A DNA stretch of 64,000 bases from Dryas octopetala (taxonomy: Eukaryota > Streptophyta > Magnoliopsida > Rosales > Rosaceae): contig OY992837.1 in assembly GCA_963921425.1 (NCBI GenBank), positions 5,305,896-5,369,895 on the forward strand, given 5' to 3'. The notes under the pieces were generated by a model. That model was not told where the DNA came from. It worked only from the letters and a program-made list of their open reading frames with translations, and searched no databases. Every line of letters begins with the position of its first letter. Position 1 is the stretch's first letter. This document shows positions 24,940 through 37,139 of this stretch, in pieces. Both the position numbers and the translations under genes were made by a program.

Positions 24940-25121
24940 TTACTGTAAGTTTTTAAGTTGCTGGGTCTTTGTTTTGTTTGCTGGAGTTTTGCGTTTGGTG
25001 TTGGTGTGGTCCCCTGTTTCTTACGATCCTTGCTGTTCTTGTTTGGCCTCCTCCCCTTGTAAGTTGTAATCCTTCTTTTGGTTTAATAAATTCTTTCATT
25101 TACCAATCCAAGCCAAAAAAA
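24940..25121 (+). mobile_element. Probable 5'-truncated LINE 3' end
   Basis: A GT-rich block ends with ggtttaataaattctttcat, then ttaccaatccaagcc and an A-run. This layout (a TTTAATAAA tail, a short CC-containing end, poly-A) is typical of plant L1-type LINE 3' ends, as I recall the family. No reverse transcriptase frame is present, so it would be a truncated copy. A clean target duplication was not found. Confidence 0.45.
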
Positions 25122-26330
25122 GAAGAAGCTAGTGGACTGAACCCCTTCTTCTAAAAAACCTTTGGAAGGGGAGGGTGGGCCTAAAAAACTGAGGGCAATA
25201 TTATACTTTCCAAAGAATTTGGTCCTTAAAAAGATTTCCATGATTCTTCCAGCATTACCCAGATACTCAAAATAGAAAGCAACCTATGTGTGTAGTGCTC
25301 CCGCCTCCCAACAAATTGAAAAAGGAAAGAAAAAACTGTGGGGTGCACATGAATGTGGCATGTGCATGTGGTGCTTAACTAAGATTTCATGAATAACTAT
25401 GCATTTGGAAAATCAATTACGACTCACACATGCCCACAGGGCCACAGGGAAGAGTAACAACAGAAAGCCTCACCAGATTAATAATTTTACTTCCCAAGGC
25501 ACAAGATCCTGCAAAAGCTTGTCATTCTAGTCAGCAGTCAGCAAATGGTTCAAAAGTGAAATGGAAAGATGGCATCCCTACACCATCCTCAAGTTCACTA
25601 CTCTTATTGTCTTTCTTTTCGTTTATCGCAACCTGGTTAACGAATTGAGCTTTTATTTTCTTTTTGGGGTCTGACTTAGCAAGTTGAAAGTTAAGATGTA
25701 TCCACTCAGGCATATCCTAGAGTTCTACAAGATTTGAGGTTACTACTTATGTTTTTACTCCTTTCATAGATATAAATGGGGACGAACCATTCACACAAAT
25801 CTGATAAAAGCAGATTTGCAGCACAAATCACTCAAAAATGCAGCACAATTTAAAATAAAGAAGGTTGGAAGTCAAGGGGTAAAAGATCTAGATGGAGGCC
25901 ACTATGTGACCTGGGTAGAACTAAGAAAGAGAGACATTATCATTATGAATGCAGTAGTCAATGACCTCAAATAACGTAGCCAAAAACCCAATTAGCTAGG
26001 AGCCTTGGATTTAGGACTTACTACTATTGGTGATGAATCTCCACAGTAATTTATGTTTTTCCTGTAATTTATATTCATGAATTGGTGCACGGTGTCATCA
26101 GCAACTTATAAGGAGAACCTAATCAAATAAGAAATGTTGGCATGGGAAATTTCAAATTACAAGCAAGAATGCATTGTATGTTCATATGATGACAAGGCAA
26201 ACATAAAAGCATGTTATGCTTTGAAGGCACTGCATTTTTCATACAAAAGAAAGTAAGATATATCTAGAAAAAAGGGGAAAATAAGATTAAAATCTTACCA
26301 TTTAATAATGATTATGATCACTGAGCGTAT

Positions 26331-28260
26331 TTACATGGTCTCTAAAACAATTTCATTGACATCTAAATCTACTAAGCTTTCTTTCCCAAATAATGTAAAT
26401 CCCACGGTTGCCTGCAAGATGACAAATATTTTTCCTTTTTATGTTAGGTTTCCAGAAGAGAAATGCTTTTCAAGCATTGTGTTGAGATTCTTGAGTAAAT
26501 TAATACATAAAAAGATACTATATATTCAGCCTTGCATATCCCAAGAAAAAATGCATGCATTTATCTACCGATTAACTTATTTACGTCAAATAATTCATGC
26601 CACAAAGAGTATACCTTTTTTGTTCGGCGATTCAGCTTCTTCAGGCTGCCTATATATTCTGCAAAAGTCCCAGATACAACTCGAACAGTAGAACCTGGGA
26701 CGAGCTTCTCATCCTTTCCTGTAGATGAACCATTAATTTTTCTAAGTCGCCTTTTTGGTTTAGACTCTCCAGTAGATTTTTCAGCATCGCTGGAATTCAC
26801 ATCAGAGTCCGCATTGAGCATCCCAGAGTTGAGGGCTCCTTCTTGCTGCTCTTGTTGAAAAGCTTGTTCAGATTTTTGTTGTTCTTCCTTTGCCTGTCTG
26901 AAGATAGCTTCCATGTCATACACAGAAACTGACCTGGGTCTGGTGATCTGTCTTTTCCTGTGCACATGAAAATAACATATTTTCTAAAAATACTTACTGG
27001 AAAATAAACCATCGTATAAAAGGATGTATACTTAAAATGACCTCAAGATTATAAATCAATAGAGAAAATAACATAGCTGTAAGGAAAGCCCAAAAACTCC
27101 GACAATTCAGAAAACTTGACCCAAAATCTACCTAATGTGTTTTGGCTAAATCATAAGCCCAAAGGTAGCTTCATATTGTGACACAAAATCCCTTAGCTGT
27201 TCATCTTAATCATCTGTTGGGTTACCTCTTCATATCAGGTAAAATGTGCAGTCATCACATGGCTTTAAAACTTTATATATAAATTGTAACATCCCACCAT
27301 ATAATGGAACCAAACGAGTTCAATTACTGCTAGACAGGGTTTAATTCTGAAAATCACAAATTGACATGTCAATCTAAATTTTCTTCATACTACTAATGTT
27401 TTCATTTTTTTCAATTTCACATCAGAGCTTCATACTATGATAGCAATAATATTAGCTAGTACACAACAAACCTACCATGTAAAAATAAATACTCACGTAT
27501 TTCCAACCTTGGACCCAACAAAGCCTCCAACTCCATCAAGCTCTCTTATGAAGTCATGTCTCTCTTTGTCCAATACACACCTCAAAAACACACACCCTGG
27601 GAATAGGGGTTTTGGTTTAACCGAGTATGTACCATTTTTCAACTTCCTCCTCTCTTGGATGGCTGGAGCATACACCTAAAAGCAAATATTTACGTAGCTT
27701 AGTTTACAGTTCTGGTCTAGACATTGAATCGTAGAAATGACTACTAGGATAACAAAGCATCAAACAGAGATTAATATCAGATTAATGTCAATTTGGAAAC
27801 ATACCCAGAAACCAAAACTTAGAATTGAGCTGGTTAATACCTTGAAATCAATGTGGGGGTAGTTCCTAGCGAGCAAGCGAGCGATGAGATCAGCGGTTTC
27901 CTGGCCTTTGATTCGAGAGACCTTAATAATCCACCATTGGGGACCCTCATGCCGGAGGTTGTTAAGGTTGAGCTCCTCCTTCCACGAAGCGAACCGCTTC
28001 GTGGGCTTCTCCAGAAGCTTCTCCTCCACTTGTTCTTTCCAGTTGGTGCCGGCTTTGCTCTCTCTCCTCTCGTTCCTGAGCTGCCTTCTCTCTCTGGCAG
28101 TGAGCTGTTGTTGGGTGGTGGTGGTGTTGGGGGATTCTAGAGTGGCGGAGATTAAGAGTGGGAGTGGTGGGGAGCGTTTGGTTGTGGGGATAGCGAACGG
28201 AAGGGTTGATGGGAAGAGAGAGTGGTGGCAAGGACTCCATGGGAGAAGTCCCTGTGTCAT
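26331..28260 (-). CDS. PTAC13: pTAC13-like plastid NusG/KOW transcription protein, 340 aa
   Basis: Exons are 28260-27841, 27675-27497, 26957-26615 and 26411-26331. The last exon is short (27 codons with stop) and was found by extending the KOW domain. An upstream TTG-initiated extension is ignored; the first ATG is at 28260. A Ser/Thr/Pro-rich N-terminus fits a transit peptide. It is followed by a basic ERRQLRNERRESK region, a NusG N-terminal-like domain (PQWWIIKVSRIKG ... KPKPLFPGCVFLRC), a Gln/Glu-rich linker, and a C-terminal KOW domain (KLVPGSTVRVVSGTFAEY ... ATVGFTLFG). NusG-type proteins bind elongating RNA polymerase. pTAC13 was found in the plastid transcriptionally active chromosome, which fits with FLN1 in the same window. 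Confidence 0.92.
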
Positions 28261-28284
28261 CTTCAAGCTTTCAGAGTGATGCAA

Positions 28285-29300
28285 CTAAAGAGAGATAAGG
28301 AAGACTTGTTTAGTCACTGCCGTTTGGATTAAGACCGAATTTTGGAGGGCCCAATTGTAGTTGTGGGTTGTTATGGTAAGGTTGATCCATTTGAGCCCAA
28401 TGGTCCATTTGGGTTCGTTTTTCTTGACTTTGCTGTAGTATGAATAGAAGCCCAGTCAAGAAAAAAAAAAAAAAAACCTAAAAATAGGAGTTTTTAACAT
28501 CTAAAAATAGGAGGTGGAAGTTGTAAGTTTTTCTTCAACATACAAAAACAAATAAAAATAAACAAGGTCCTACTAAAATTTTCTAACAAAAAGTTAGATT
28601 AAAAATTAAGCATAGTGAATCACAACAACACATTGTTATGGAGTGTACATTGGATTATTGGTAAGTTAGGTAGGTTATCCTAACCGAGATCAAGAATCAA
28701 GTTCACTCAATAAGAAGTAAACTTAACCCATCAAAAGAATGCATGAATTTGGATTACTCGTTTTGATTGAGTTGGTTATATGATTGTTAACATGTTTGGT
28801 TATAAACTCAGGTCGGTAATAATGGTCATAAATTTGGGTTGATTGAACTCATATTCAGTTACGATAGAATCAACTATAACCAATCACTTATTAAACACTT
28901 GACTGACCAAAAGATCAATTAGAGCCAATTTTGTTGCCAATTACTCTTACCATAATCGATTGGTCATATGATGTTACAACACCATCGTTTATCATTTTTA
29001 CATTCGACAAATTTTGAAATTATATATTAAAATTCAGTATGAAATTTGTACTTTTCAAGCCAGATTTACTAATTTTTATTTTGACTCTTGGTATAAAATT
29101 AGTGTCTTCTATCAAATGTATAGAAAATAAAAGCAGATGTACTGTGCACTAGTCTAAATAATATTGCCAGAAAGAAATTACTATTTACTTATTAGTTATT
29201 ATCAATAATTCAATAAAAAACGTCTAAATTGTGTGTGAAATAAGAAAAAAAGATTGAATTCCTAGTGAAACAAATTTATAGGACATCGCATAAACAAGAC
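28285..29300. other. Divergent intergenic region
   Basis: Lies between pTAC13 (-) and the LisH gene (+). AT-rich, with no coding region. It contains an A-run near 28460-28476 and a short duplication with a 10-bp insert at 28478-28513. Confidence 0.7.
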
Positions 29301-29542
29301 ACGTGCAAGTGTGACACTTGATTTAGGGCCTTTTAAGCTTCCTCTTAAAAATTTCAAAAAACTCCCGCGTTTTCTATTCTTCATCTCCCTCTCTCTTTTT
29401 TCCCTCTTTCCCTCCCTTTTAGGCTCTCACGCATGTTCTTATTTTCTCAGATCTGAGCCCTCTTCATCTTCGTCTGTTCTATAATTTGGTCCGAGACCCC
29501 ATTTTTCAACAGTTCTCTTCCATTTTCTCAAGCTTTCAAACA

Positions 29543-31818
29543 ATGGGGAAGCAATCTAAGGCCAAGAAATCAGAGAATTTGGGGACGGGGAAGGTGACCC
29601 CGGTCCAAGTCGCGTTCATCGTGGACCGGTATCTGTGCGACAACAACTACTCCGAAACACGCTCCGTTTTCAGAAACGAAGCCTCGTCGCTCATCGCCAA
29701 ATCCCCACTTCGAGAGGTACCCAGTACCCACTTGGTTTTACCCAACACTTTGTTCAAAATCAGTCTGAATTTTTCATATTTTTCTGATTTGGGGTTTTGG
29801 GTTTTGCTAATTTTTGTAGGTGTCGACGAAGAGCTTGCTGAGCTTGGGTCAGATTTTGAACGAGTACATATGTCTGAAGGAGCAGAAGGTAATGTTGGAT
29901 CAGGAGAAGGTCCGAGTGGAGCAAGAGAAGTGCCGGGTCGAAACGCTGTTGAAGGGTATGCAAAGCGTTCTCAACACTTACAATGCCAGCGGAAACCCCT
30001 CAATGGCCACCACTTCAGCCGCCGCACCGAGACCCATGCTTATGGCTTCTCACTCGCACCCATCTAGTAGCTCCCCTGCAGGTAAAACCATAAGCCTTCC
30101 ATCTGGTTTTGTTTGTGTTTGAGTAAATTCTTCAATGAATTGAGAACATAGCGAATGTTGTGTGTGGTATCTGAGAGCTTTAGATGCACCAAATTCAAGT
30201 TGTAGATGTTCCACTTTGTTTACCCCCACAAAATATTTGAACCCATTGAGCCTTGTACTATAATCACTCTATAGTCTATAAGCTGTAAATTTCAACAAGA
30301 ACCGTGAAAATTTGATAACTTCTCAGTAATTTTGTTCTCTCTTGGTGCATTTGAATAGGTTTTCCCATGCACCAAACACCAGGTGTTCAACCGGTGTCCA
30401 CGCCTTCAAACACCAATTTGCAGACTGCAAATTTCTGCTCCCCAATTACAAGTGGCCTACCTGCAGGTAAGAGAAAGGGTTCTAAATCTGTAGGGGATGC
30501 CCCTCATGCTGCTAAGAGATCTCGCAGCAAAGCACCTGCTGGCAAGATTCCAAACAAAGGTATATATGTATTCTCTTCAAAGTTGTGCTGCTAGTTCTGC
30601 ATCTGATTTATGTCATTAGGTGTTTAATCTTCTTGATCTCTTATATGGGCAGGTGGAGGAACACTTTCAGCATCAGATAATGTACTCAATAATCAAGAAA
30701 CTGCCCAACCCTCTTCGGCAGTTCAATCATCACCACACAATGGGTCCTTGGTCCATGGTTCCACTGTGGCTAAGTGCTTGTTCAACCAGCCATCATTCTC
30801 TGTTCCAACCAATTCTACTGGTCCTAGGACACCTCCTCGAGCAAATTCATCTCAAAGTGATAAATCTGCATCTCCTTTCGAGATTTCTTCCACTGCTACC
30901 TGCAGTAATAACAATTCTCCTCCAGAGATCAGCCCGAATTACTGCACCATATTTTCATCAAAGAGGGTGACGCTAAGCCCAACCAAAACACGCTACACTG
31001 TGGAAACAAACCATTGCATTTCTTCCTCACCTGCCAAGACAAACTTGAAGATGTCGAGTACGAGGGATCATGTAAAAGGGAGGCTAAATTTTGATGGTTC
31101 TGATGTGCCAATGAACTTGGACAAACCAATTGCTGATGAGGTTTCAACATCTGAGTCTGAAAAGGAAGTTGACCTTTTTGACATTGATTTGCCTAACTTT
31201 GATGCCATGGGGGTGGATTTCTCCTTCACTGAAATGTTGGGTGATTTTGATCTGGATTATGAAGAACTTGGTTATACTTGTCAACCATCCTTGGGTGCTT
31301 CCATGTGCACTGTTTCAGGGTATTATTTACCTTCCATATTCTTTATCATAAATATTTCTCAATTTTCACTACTGTCAATTCAATTCAATTCTCTTATCTT
31401 ATGTTCTCATCTACAAACTCTACATAGGTCATCTCATGAATATGTGGATGGTAATGTGGGGGTTAATCATGTTATGTCAGAATTTGCATCAACTGTGACT
31501 GAAGTACTGTCAGAGAAAGGCACGAATGTGCCTGGTAATGAAACACATCCTCTTATGCTATAAAGTTTTTACCCTGTTCATGCATTTTATATTTATTGAG
31601 TAAATTTGGGTTGTTGCAGGCCATGATTCTCTGACTGCAATGAAGTCTGTAACGAAATGTATTAGAATTATAAGCCCTGGTAATTTTACTTTACTTTTGT
31701 AATGCTTCCTCTCATTTCAATTTAACAGTTGAGAATCACTAATTTGTGTACTTGTGGAATTGCAGTGAAAAAACGTGGAAGCTCTCTGGATCAGGAGAAT
31801 TGTACTGCGAGAACATGA
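29543..31818 (+). CDS. LisH-domain nuclear protein of unknown function, 7 exons, 507 aa
   Basis: Exons are 29543-29716, 29820-30081, 30359-30559, 30653-31319, 31428-31534, 31620-31679 and 31766-31818, all in frame. The ATG at 29543 is preferred over an upstream TTG frame. A LisH motif (about residues 20-50, AFIVDRYLCDNNYSETRSVF) suggests dimerisation. A short charged coiled coil follows (KEQKVMLDQEKVRVEQEKCR), then low-complexity Ser/Pro/Asn-rich sequence, a bipartite-like nuclear signal (GKRKGSK and KRSRSK), an acidic Asp/Phe-rich segment near residues 380-410, and a C-terminal SPVKKRGSSLDQENC with a possible CDK-type site. I recognise it as a plant-conserved protein but cannot give a tested function. 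A role in transcription or chromatin is only inference. Confidence 0.85.
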
Positions 31819-32701
31819 CTGGTTTTCTTGGAATGTCTCTTAGGCTGACATGGTACTGTACTTATTGCAAGGATGTTCAACTATGTTAACAATTCCACAA
31901 CCACTTTTAGAAGCTCTATTGGTGTTGGTATAGCATTAAGACTACTCACCTTCACCATTCCTTAGAATGAAATGTTAGTTCATGGTTAATATTCCATCTC
32001 TAATATGCCCTGGTTGCAGTCCTGGGCTTACTATGCTAATGGTTTGTACTTGTTCCCGATACGGTTTCTCTCCCTTCACCGGTTCTTGTAATCCTTGAGT
32101 AGGGTTGTCCATATTTGACAAAGGCTGCTGTTAACTATTTATTATGGAAGTATCAATATCATTTAATAGAAATCTTATTTGTTGATATGTACTGAAATCT
32201 CAAGCCAAGTGATCTTGTAGTTCATCTACTTCATTTGGTCTTCTAATGTGTATTGATGGACACTGGTGAATTTCCGAATGAAATTTGGTAAGATTTGAGT
32301 CAACTATTTGACCTTTATTGTAATTTGTTTCCTTGTATATTGAATGTCAAGAAAGTATTTCTTGGTTTTTTTCTGTTCAAATCAACTCTTTAGTGGATTG
32401 TCAGTCACTACTACAGTACTATTGCAGTACTGCTACATACAAATTTCCAACATCCAAATCAGGTTTTCTGTTATGTAATTTAATGCAATTTCATGCTCAG
32501 TCTAAGATCTGGTTAAAATCTTGTTAAAACTTTCAGACCACTTTTTTAAGTTCTGAAAGGAGCTTACAATGTCACTAAGCAACAAAAGAATTGGACACGG
32601 ATACGGAACACAAGTACTTTTTCTTTAATTCAGTGTTTTCTTTGAGAAAAATTCCCATACAACATTATCTTCAAAATCAAAATTATCCACTTGCATTCTG
32701 A
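31819..32701. other. Convergent 3' intergenic region
   Basis: Holds the 3' UTRs of the LisH gene (+) and FBPase (-). No coding frame is supported. Confidence 0.7.
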
Positions 32702-34362
32702 TCAAGCTAAATACTTCTCCAACTTGTCCACCTCCTCCACACTTCCAATGTAAAGCGGAACACGCTGATGGACCTGTCATAAGAAAAAGAAGAGAAATTA
32801 TAATTTTATTCAATTTACAAAGAGAGCGGTAGAAGCTCACAAGGATTATATAATTGTACTGACCTCAACTGGTTGAATGTCAAGTACTCTGGAATGGCCA
32901 TCTGATCCTTTCCCACCAGCTTGTTCCACTATAAAGCTCATTGGTGCACACTCATACAAAAGCCTCAGCTTCCCATTCTTGCTCTTCTTGTCTCTGGGGT
33001 ACCCATAAATACCACCATAGAGCAGAGTCCTATGGAAGTCACCAACCAAGCTACCAATGTACCTTGCAGAGTAGGGTTTGCCACTAGGACCTGGGTCCTT
33101 AAGGTCATCAATGTACTTCTTTAACTTGTCATCCCAAAGCTGATAGTTCCCTTCATTGAATGAGTAAATTTTTCCTGCTTTGGGTATCTGAATGTTTTCT
33201 TGGGTCAAAACAAATTCCCCATACATGGGGTCCAAGCTAAATGCAAATACCCCTGTCCCAATTGTAAGCACAAAGATTATAGAGCTGGAGTACATGCAGT
33301 AGCCAGCAGCAAGTAGGTTGCTCCCTGGCTGGCACACACTCACTATACATTTCTGTTTCGCACTGTCAAGCTACAAAATACAACATTTTATGAATCATCT
33401 ACTAGGTTACATTTTATGAATCAGTTACTATGTTAATGGTTCCACCAACTGTGACCAAATGTGGAAAGTCTTAGGGAATGAAATGAAGGGAAAGTGGGCT
33501 TACATTTGAGTCATCATCAAGGTCTGCAAGGCACTCATCATTTGGGCTATATATTCCAAAGATGGATCCAGTGGACACAGCAGCATCAATGTTGGATGAT
33601 CCATCAAGTGGGTCAAACACCACAATGTAGTTGCCTGAATAACTCTCCTCCACAGCTACTGGCACATCCTCTTCCTCAGATGCTATAATCCCTGTTCTCC
33701 CACTTGATCTCAAGCAATTGGAGAAAACCTGTTAACCAATACTAAACAATCAAACACATAGTTCCATATTTATTATCTCATTACAAAAGCGAAACCAATA
33801 ATCCGTTGTAGTCTAGTCGGTTGGGATATTCTTCTCTTACCCGAAAGACCCGTGTTCGATTCCCAGCAACGGAATTTTTTGTTTTTTTTGTTTTTTTAAA
33901 CTCTGCCTAATTATCAGCAAATTGAAGAACACAAACCTCATTGGAGACAACATCAAGTTTTTTTTGGTCCTCTCCTTGAATATTGACAGCACCTTGAACA
34001 CCAGTCAAGTTTGAAATGCTGGCCCTCTGCACCAGAGAAGCAATCTGCTTGCACGCCATTGAAATGCTCGAAAGCACGATGGTGAGCTCGGCATCAATGG
34101 TACCCACCTGTTCCTGCTTCAGCAACCACCCTGTGAGGGTCTCTATTTCATACCCGCTTTTCTTTTTAGGCTCTGTTTTCTCTGCCGCTACCGCCATGCA
34201 CCGAACCCCAACAGAACCCACATGCCTGCTGCTTCTCTTGTTGGGAATTGAGACACATGTTTTGGACCCGAAGACACAGAGTTGCAGAGGAGAGAGCTGA
34301 GAGAGAGAGCGAGAGCTTGAACATAAGAGTTGGGACGATGATGATGAAGTTACTGCAACCAT
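32702..34362 (-). CDS. Chloroplast fructose-1,6-bisphosphatase, redox-regulated, 409 aa
   Basis: Exons are 34362-33937, 33728-33504, 33370-32864 and 32773-32702. It hydrolyses fructose-1,6-bisphosphate to fructose-6-phosphate in the Calvin cycle and the plastid starch pathway. The Ser-rich N-terminus of about 55 residues is a transit peptide. The metal-binding signature DPLDGSSN and the sugar-phosphate-binding [14 protein letters not shown] block are intact. The thioredoxin-regulated loop is present: C208, C225 and C230 correspond to the three pea cysteines C153/C173/C178, though the loop is about three residues shorter. This identifies the redox-controlled plastid form rather than the cytosolic enzyme or the loop-less cFBP2. 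Intron 1 holds a tRNA-Glu-like pseudogene. A GATAAG I-box (light-linked) lies upstream at about 34512-34507. Confidence 0.97.
33802..33873 (+). pseudogene. tRNA-Glu-derived pseudogene, anticodon CTT
   Basis: A 72-nt cloverleaf with a perfect 7-bp acceptor stem (TCCGTTG with CAACGGA) and a D arm like plant tRNA-Glu. The anticodon loop CTCTTAC gives anticodon CTT where tRNA-Glu has CTC. The anticodon stem has two mismatches and the T stem two, and a T-rich tract follows. It lies inside FBPase intron 1 on the opposite strand. It is most likely a tRNA pseudogene or a tRNA-headed SINE relic. As a live tRNA it would read AAG (Lys), which is unlikely. Confidence 0.75.
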
Positions 34363-36940
34363 TGTTTGATATTTGTTGTTTGCTCTGTTTTTCTTGTTTT
34401 TGATGTTTTGTTTAATGTTTCACTCGGATTGTGTTTTGCATTGAGCGTGGGATTGTGAGGTTGGCAACAATTTCTGTTATTTTTTCTTGTTTTTTTGGGG
34501 CCCCACTTATCTTCCTTTCTTCTGTGATCATGGTTCCTTGGAGAGTCCAGTGGGACGAGAGAGATGTTACAAATAACAAGTGGCGGGTGATGCAATTTGG
34601 GTCTTTGGGTTGAATTTGATTTGGGCTTTGAGTCACCCAAGCCCATTCTAGGAATGGATTAGACTAACTTTTTCAACATTTGGGTCAGGTCGTTAATTAA
34701 CTACATAAACCATGTTTCTAAGGAACTTGGGCTTCAAACGCATGGCCCAGTTTCATTTTATAGACCAATTCAAACATGGGGGATTCTAAAGGTTTTCTTC
34801 TTCCCACCCTACAAGACCACCCAAGACATGCCTCATGCATATCATTATAGGCAATGGTGAAGAATAATGGAGAAGTCAGTGAATTCAATTGGTTGTTTCT
34901 CGGAAATGGAGGGAATAGATTATGGGTTCTCGTAATCTCATAAACACAAAACATAACCTTTAAATTAGGAATGGGCCAAAGTAAGACAAAGAAAAACATA
35001 AAGCAAAGGGGACTTTGCTATCATTTTTTTTCTATTGTTATAATTTTTTTGTGTGATCCTTTATTTAATTTGAGTAAATGAGTACATTATGTCAGCATTA
35101 TGTGATGTAACACCGATCACCTATAAACATTTCTCCCCACGATAGGTTCGAAGTTGCAAGGATATTTTAATTAGCTTTGCACAACTTGATGTAAGAAAAA
35201 CATAAATGCACATACTTTACTAATAATAAAGTAGCAAATGGAGGACAAAGTAGTTATTAACTGGGCAACTTATTTTCTGTATATCAAAGAAAATTAAGAA
35301 AAGACTGGGCAACTTTGCAGATGGATCAAGACCTCTCACTCAAGTCAAGTATGACTTTTTGTTCTATTAATTCATTTAATTCCACATGTTCAGTCAAATC
35401 CTTTGCTTGATGTGCTCCACTACCTACTTCTCCTTTGATTTGTCATGTACAAGGATACTTTCCTTCAATTCCCCCTTAATTTTAAAATTGGAAAATAAAA
35501 AAAGTTTGGAAGCAGTACAAAGCTAATTAAACGTAAATGAATCAAATGACATAAACAGACGGAATGCATCTAGCTTGCTTAGTCATGTAGAAAGGTTAAC
35601 TCATCATGTAGAATAAAATGACAAGGATGTACCTTGATTAACACTTTTTTTTTTTTGTGTCAGTACGTAGTCAATACCTTGATTAATACTGATAAGTAAA
35701 ATGAATCAAACTCATTAATTAGCTAGGTCTGAACCTAATTACACGTACAAACTCTGTTTCTTGATCAAACTATAACGTACGTCTCAAAAAATTTGTTTGA
35801 CAATTGACAGTTTTGCGTGCGAGAAACTTCAGTCACATGAGTTTGCAGCAATAGTCTGCGATTGAAACGTTCTTGGCTTCTTGCTTTCCGCCACGACATG
35901 AACGAAGACTTAGACCACCTAGACTTCCCTTTGAAGGCGAGTGAACCATACACTACTTGACACGTGGAACCCTAGTTGTCGTTTAATGTAAACAAAGCCA
36001 ACGTACAAACGTCACAGCTAATTATTAGCTAGGTCATAACTTTCAGTTTAGCTATCAACGTTCGTGTGGTTCATGTTTCATATATCAATGGTTCAAGATA
36101 TGGCATATATGTAGGTCACGCTAATATGACCTAATCTCAATGGTATATTGAATTTTGCAAGTTGTGGAGGGCAAAAATTAATATTGGAAACGTACAGTTT
36201 GGTTACAAACTATATTAGAGGTCAAAACTTGAATTTTTATAATTTTATTAGAAAAAAATGTTGGTTCTATGAGAGAAGTGCAAAAGTCAATTTAATTGCA
36301 TTTGTCATGTTACTAGTTAGGTACAAATCAATCTTTTTGGCATTTGCAGTGCATATATGGAAAAAATAAATGGAGCGTTTGTGGTTTGATCGAGTACTTG
36401 TATTTAATCGTTGGAACACTAAATATTTTCTATATGAATCTAAATATTATCAAGTGTGCGTGAACTTTTTTATCTTTTCTGGGAACCAAATTGATGAATT
36501 AATTAGGGTCTAATTAATGAATAAATTGTTAATTTATTGAATGGACCAAGGATGTAACCAAGAAAGCACAGTGGGTCGTGCATACCCTACACATTGAAAT
36601 CACAACAACCATACATTCTAGAGCCTTCGGCTCGACCCGTTGACTCGAGTTGCCAAAACACAAATGGAGCACCGCGGTCCGTTAGAAATTGAGGAGAAAC
36701 TTCAACAAGCAGGCGCGCTGTCCATTTTCCAAGCGCGTCTTTACTCTCAAGTCTTAACTAGCTAGGCGTCAATAATAAAGCACGAATCGAACAAAACAAG
36801 TCAATAAACAATGAAGAATTTAAAAGTAAAATCAGCGAAAATGAGAAATGGACTCCAAGCCTCCAACAGAATATTCAAAGATGTGAAACGTAACTTATTT
36901 AGTTTCACAATTCACACCAACCTGTGTAAGGCTGTTACGC
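34363..36940. other. Intergenic region between FBPase and PAR1 genes
   Basis: The left end is the FBPase promoter. No gene is supported: the small frame at 35765-35953 has charged residues but no domain. One micro-insertion with a 16-bp near-perfect duplication lies at 35630-35690. Confidence 0.7.
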
Positions 36941-37007
36941 GTCCCCGAATATAGAGAGACCACCTTAAAATTCAACGGTGTCCTCTGGCCTCCTCCCTAT
37001 ATATAGC
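36941..37007 (+). promoter_or_regulatory. PAR1-A core promoter with conserved module and TATA box
   Basis: A 38-bp module (gtccccgaatatagagag onwards to 36979) is shared with the second PAR1 gene at 40122-40156, followed here by a TATA box (CTATATATAG, about 36999-37008). The ATG is 133 bp downstream. Confidence 0.6.
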
Positions 37008-37139
37008 TCCTCCATGCCTTTTATGGTTTCATACTTCATACCTCTTCTCCATATTTAAACCCTTCTCTATTCACTCTCATCTCACAAACAATTTGTTTGT
37101 CGATTAAACCCCAAAATCCCACATCAATTCCCTACACAC

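Larger units (their letters stand above)
21636..26330. other. Long intergenic region with MITE-like hairpins and a LINE tail
   Basis: No gene is supported over about 4.7 kb. It holds two long imperfect inverted repeats (22849-23008 and 24196-24364), a probable LINE 3' end (about 24900-25121), a T-rich micro-insertion near 23367-23394 and lectin promoter sequence at the left. Open frames such as 24371-24610 and 25430-25648 show no domain. Confidence 0.7.

Noticed and set aside
35765..35953. 62-aa basic frame on the minus strand
   Set aside because: Charged composition attracted attention, but there is no motif and no flanking exons.
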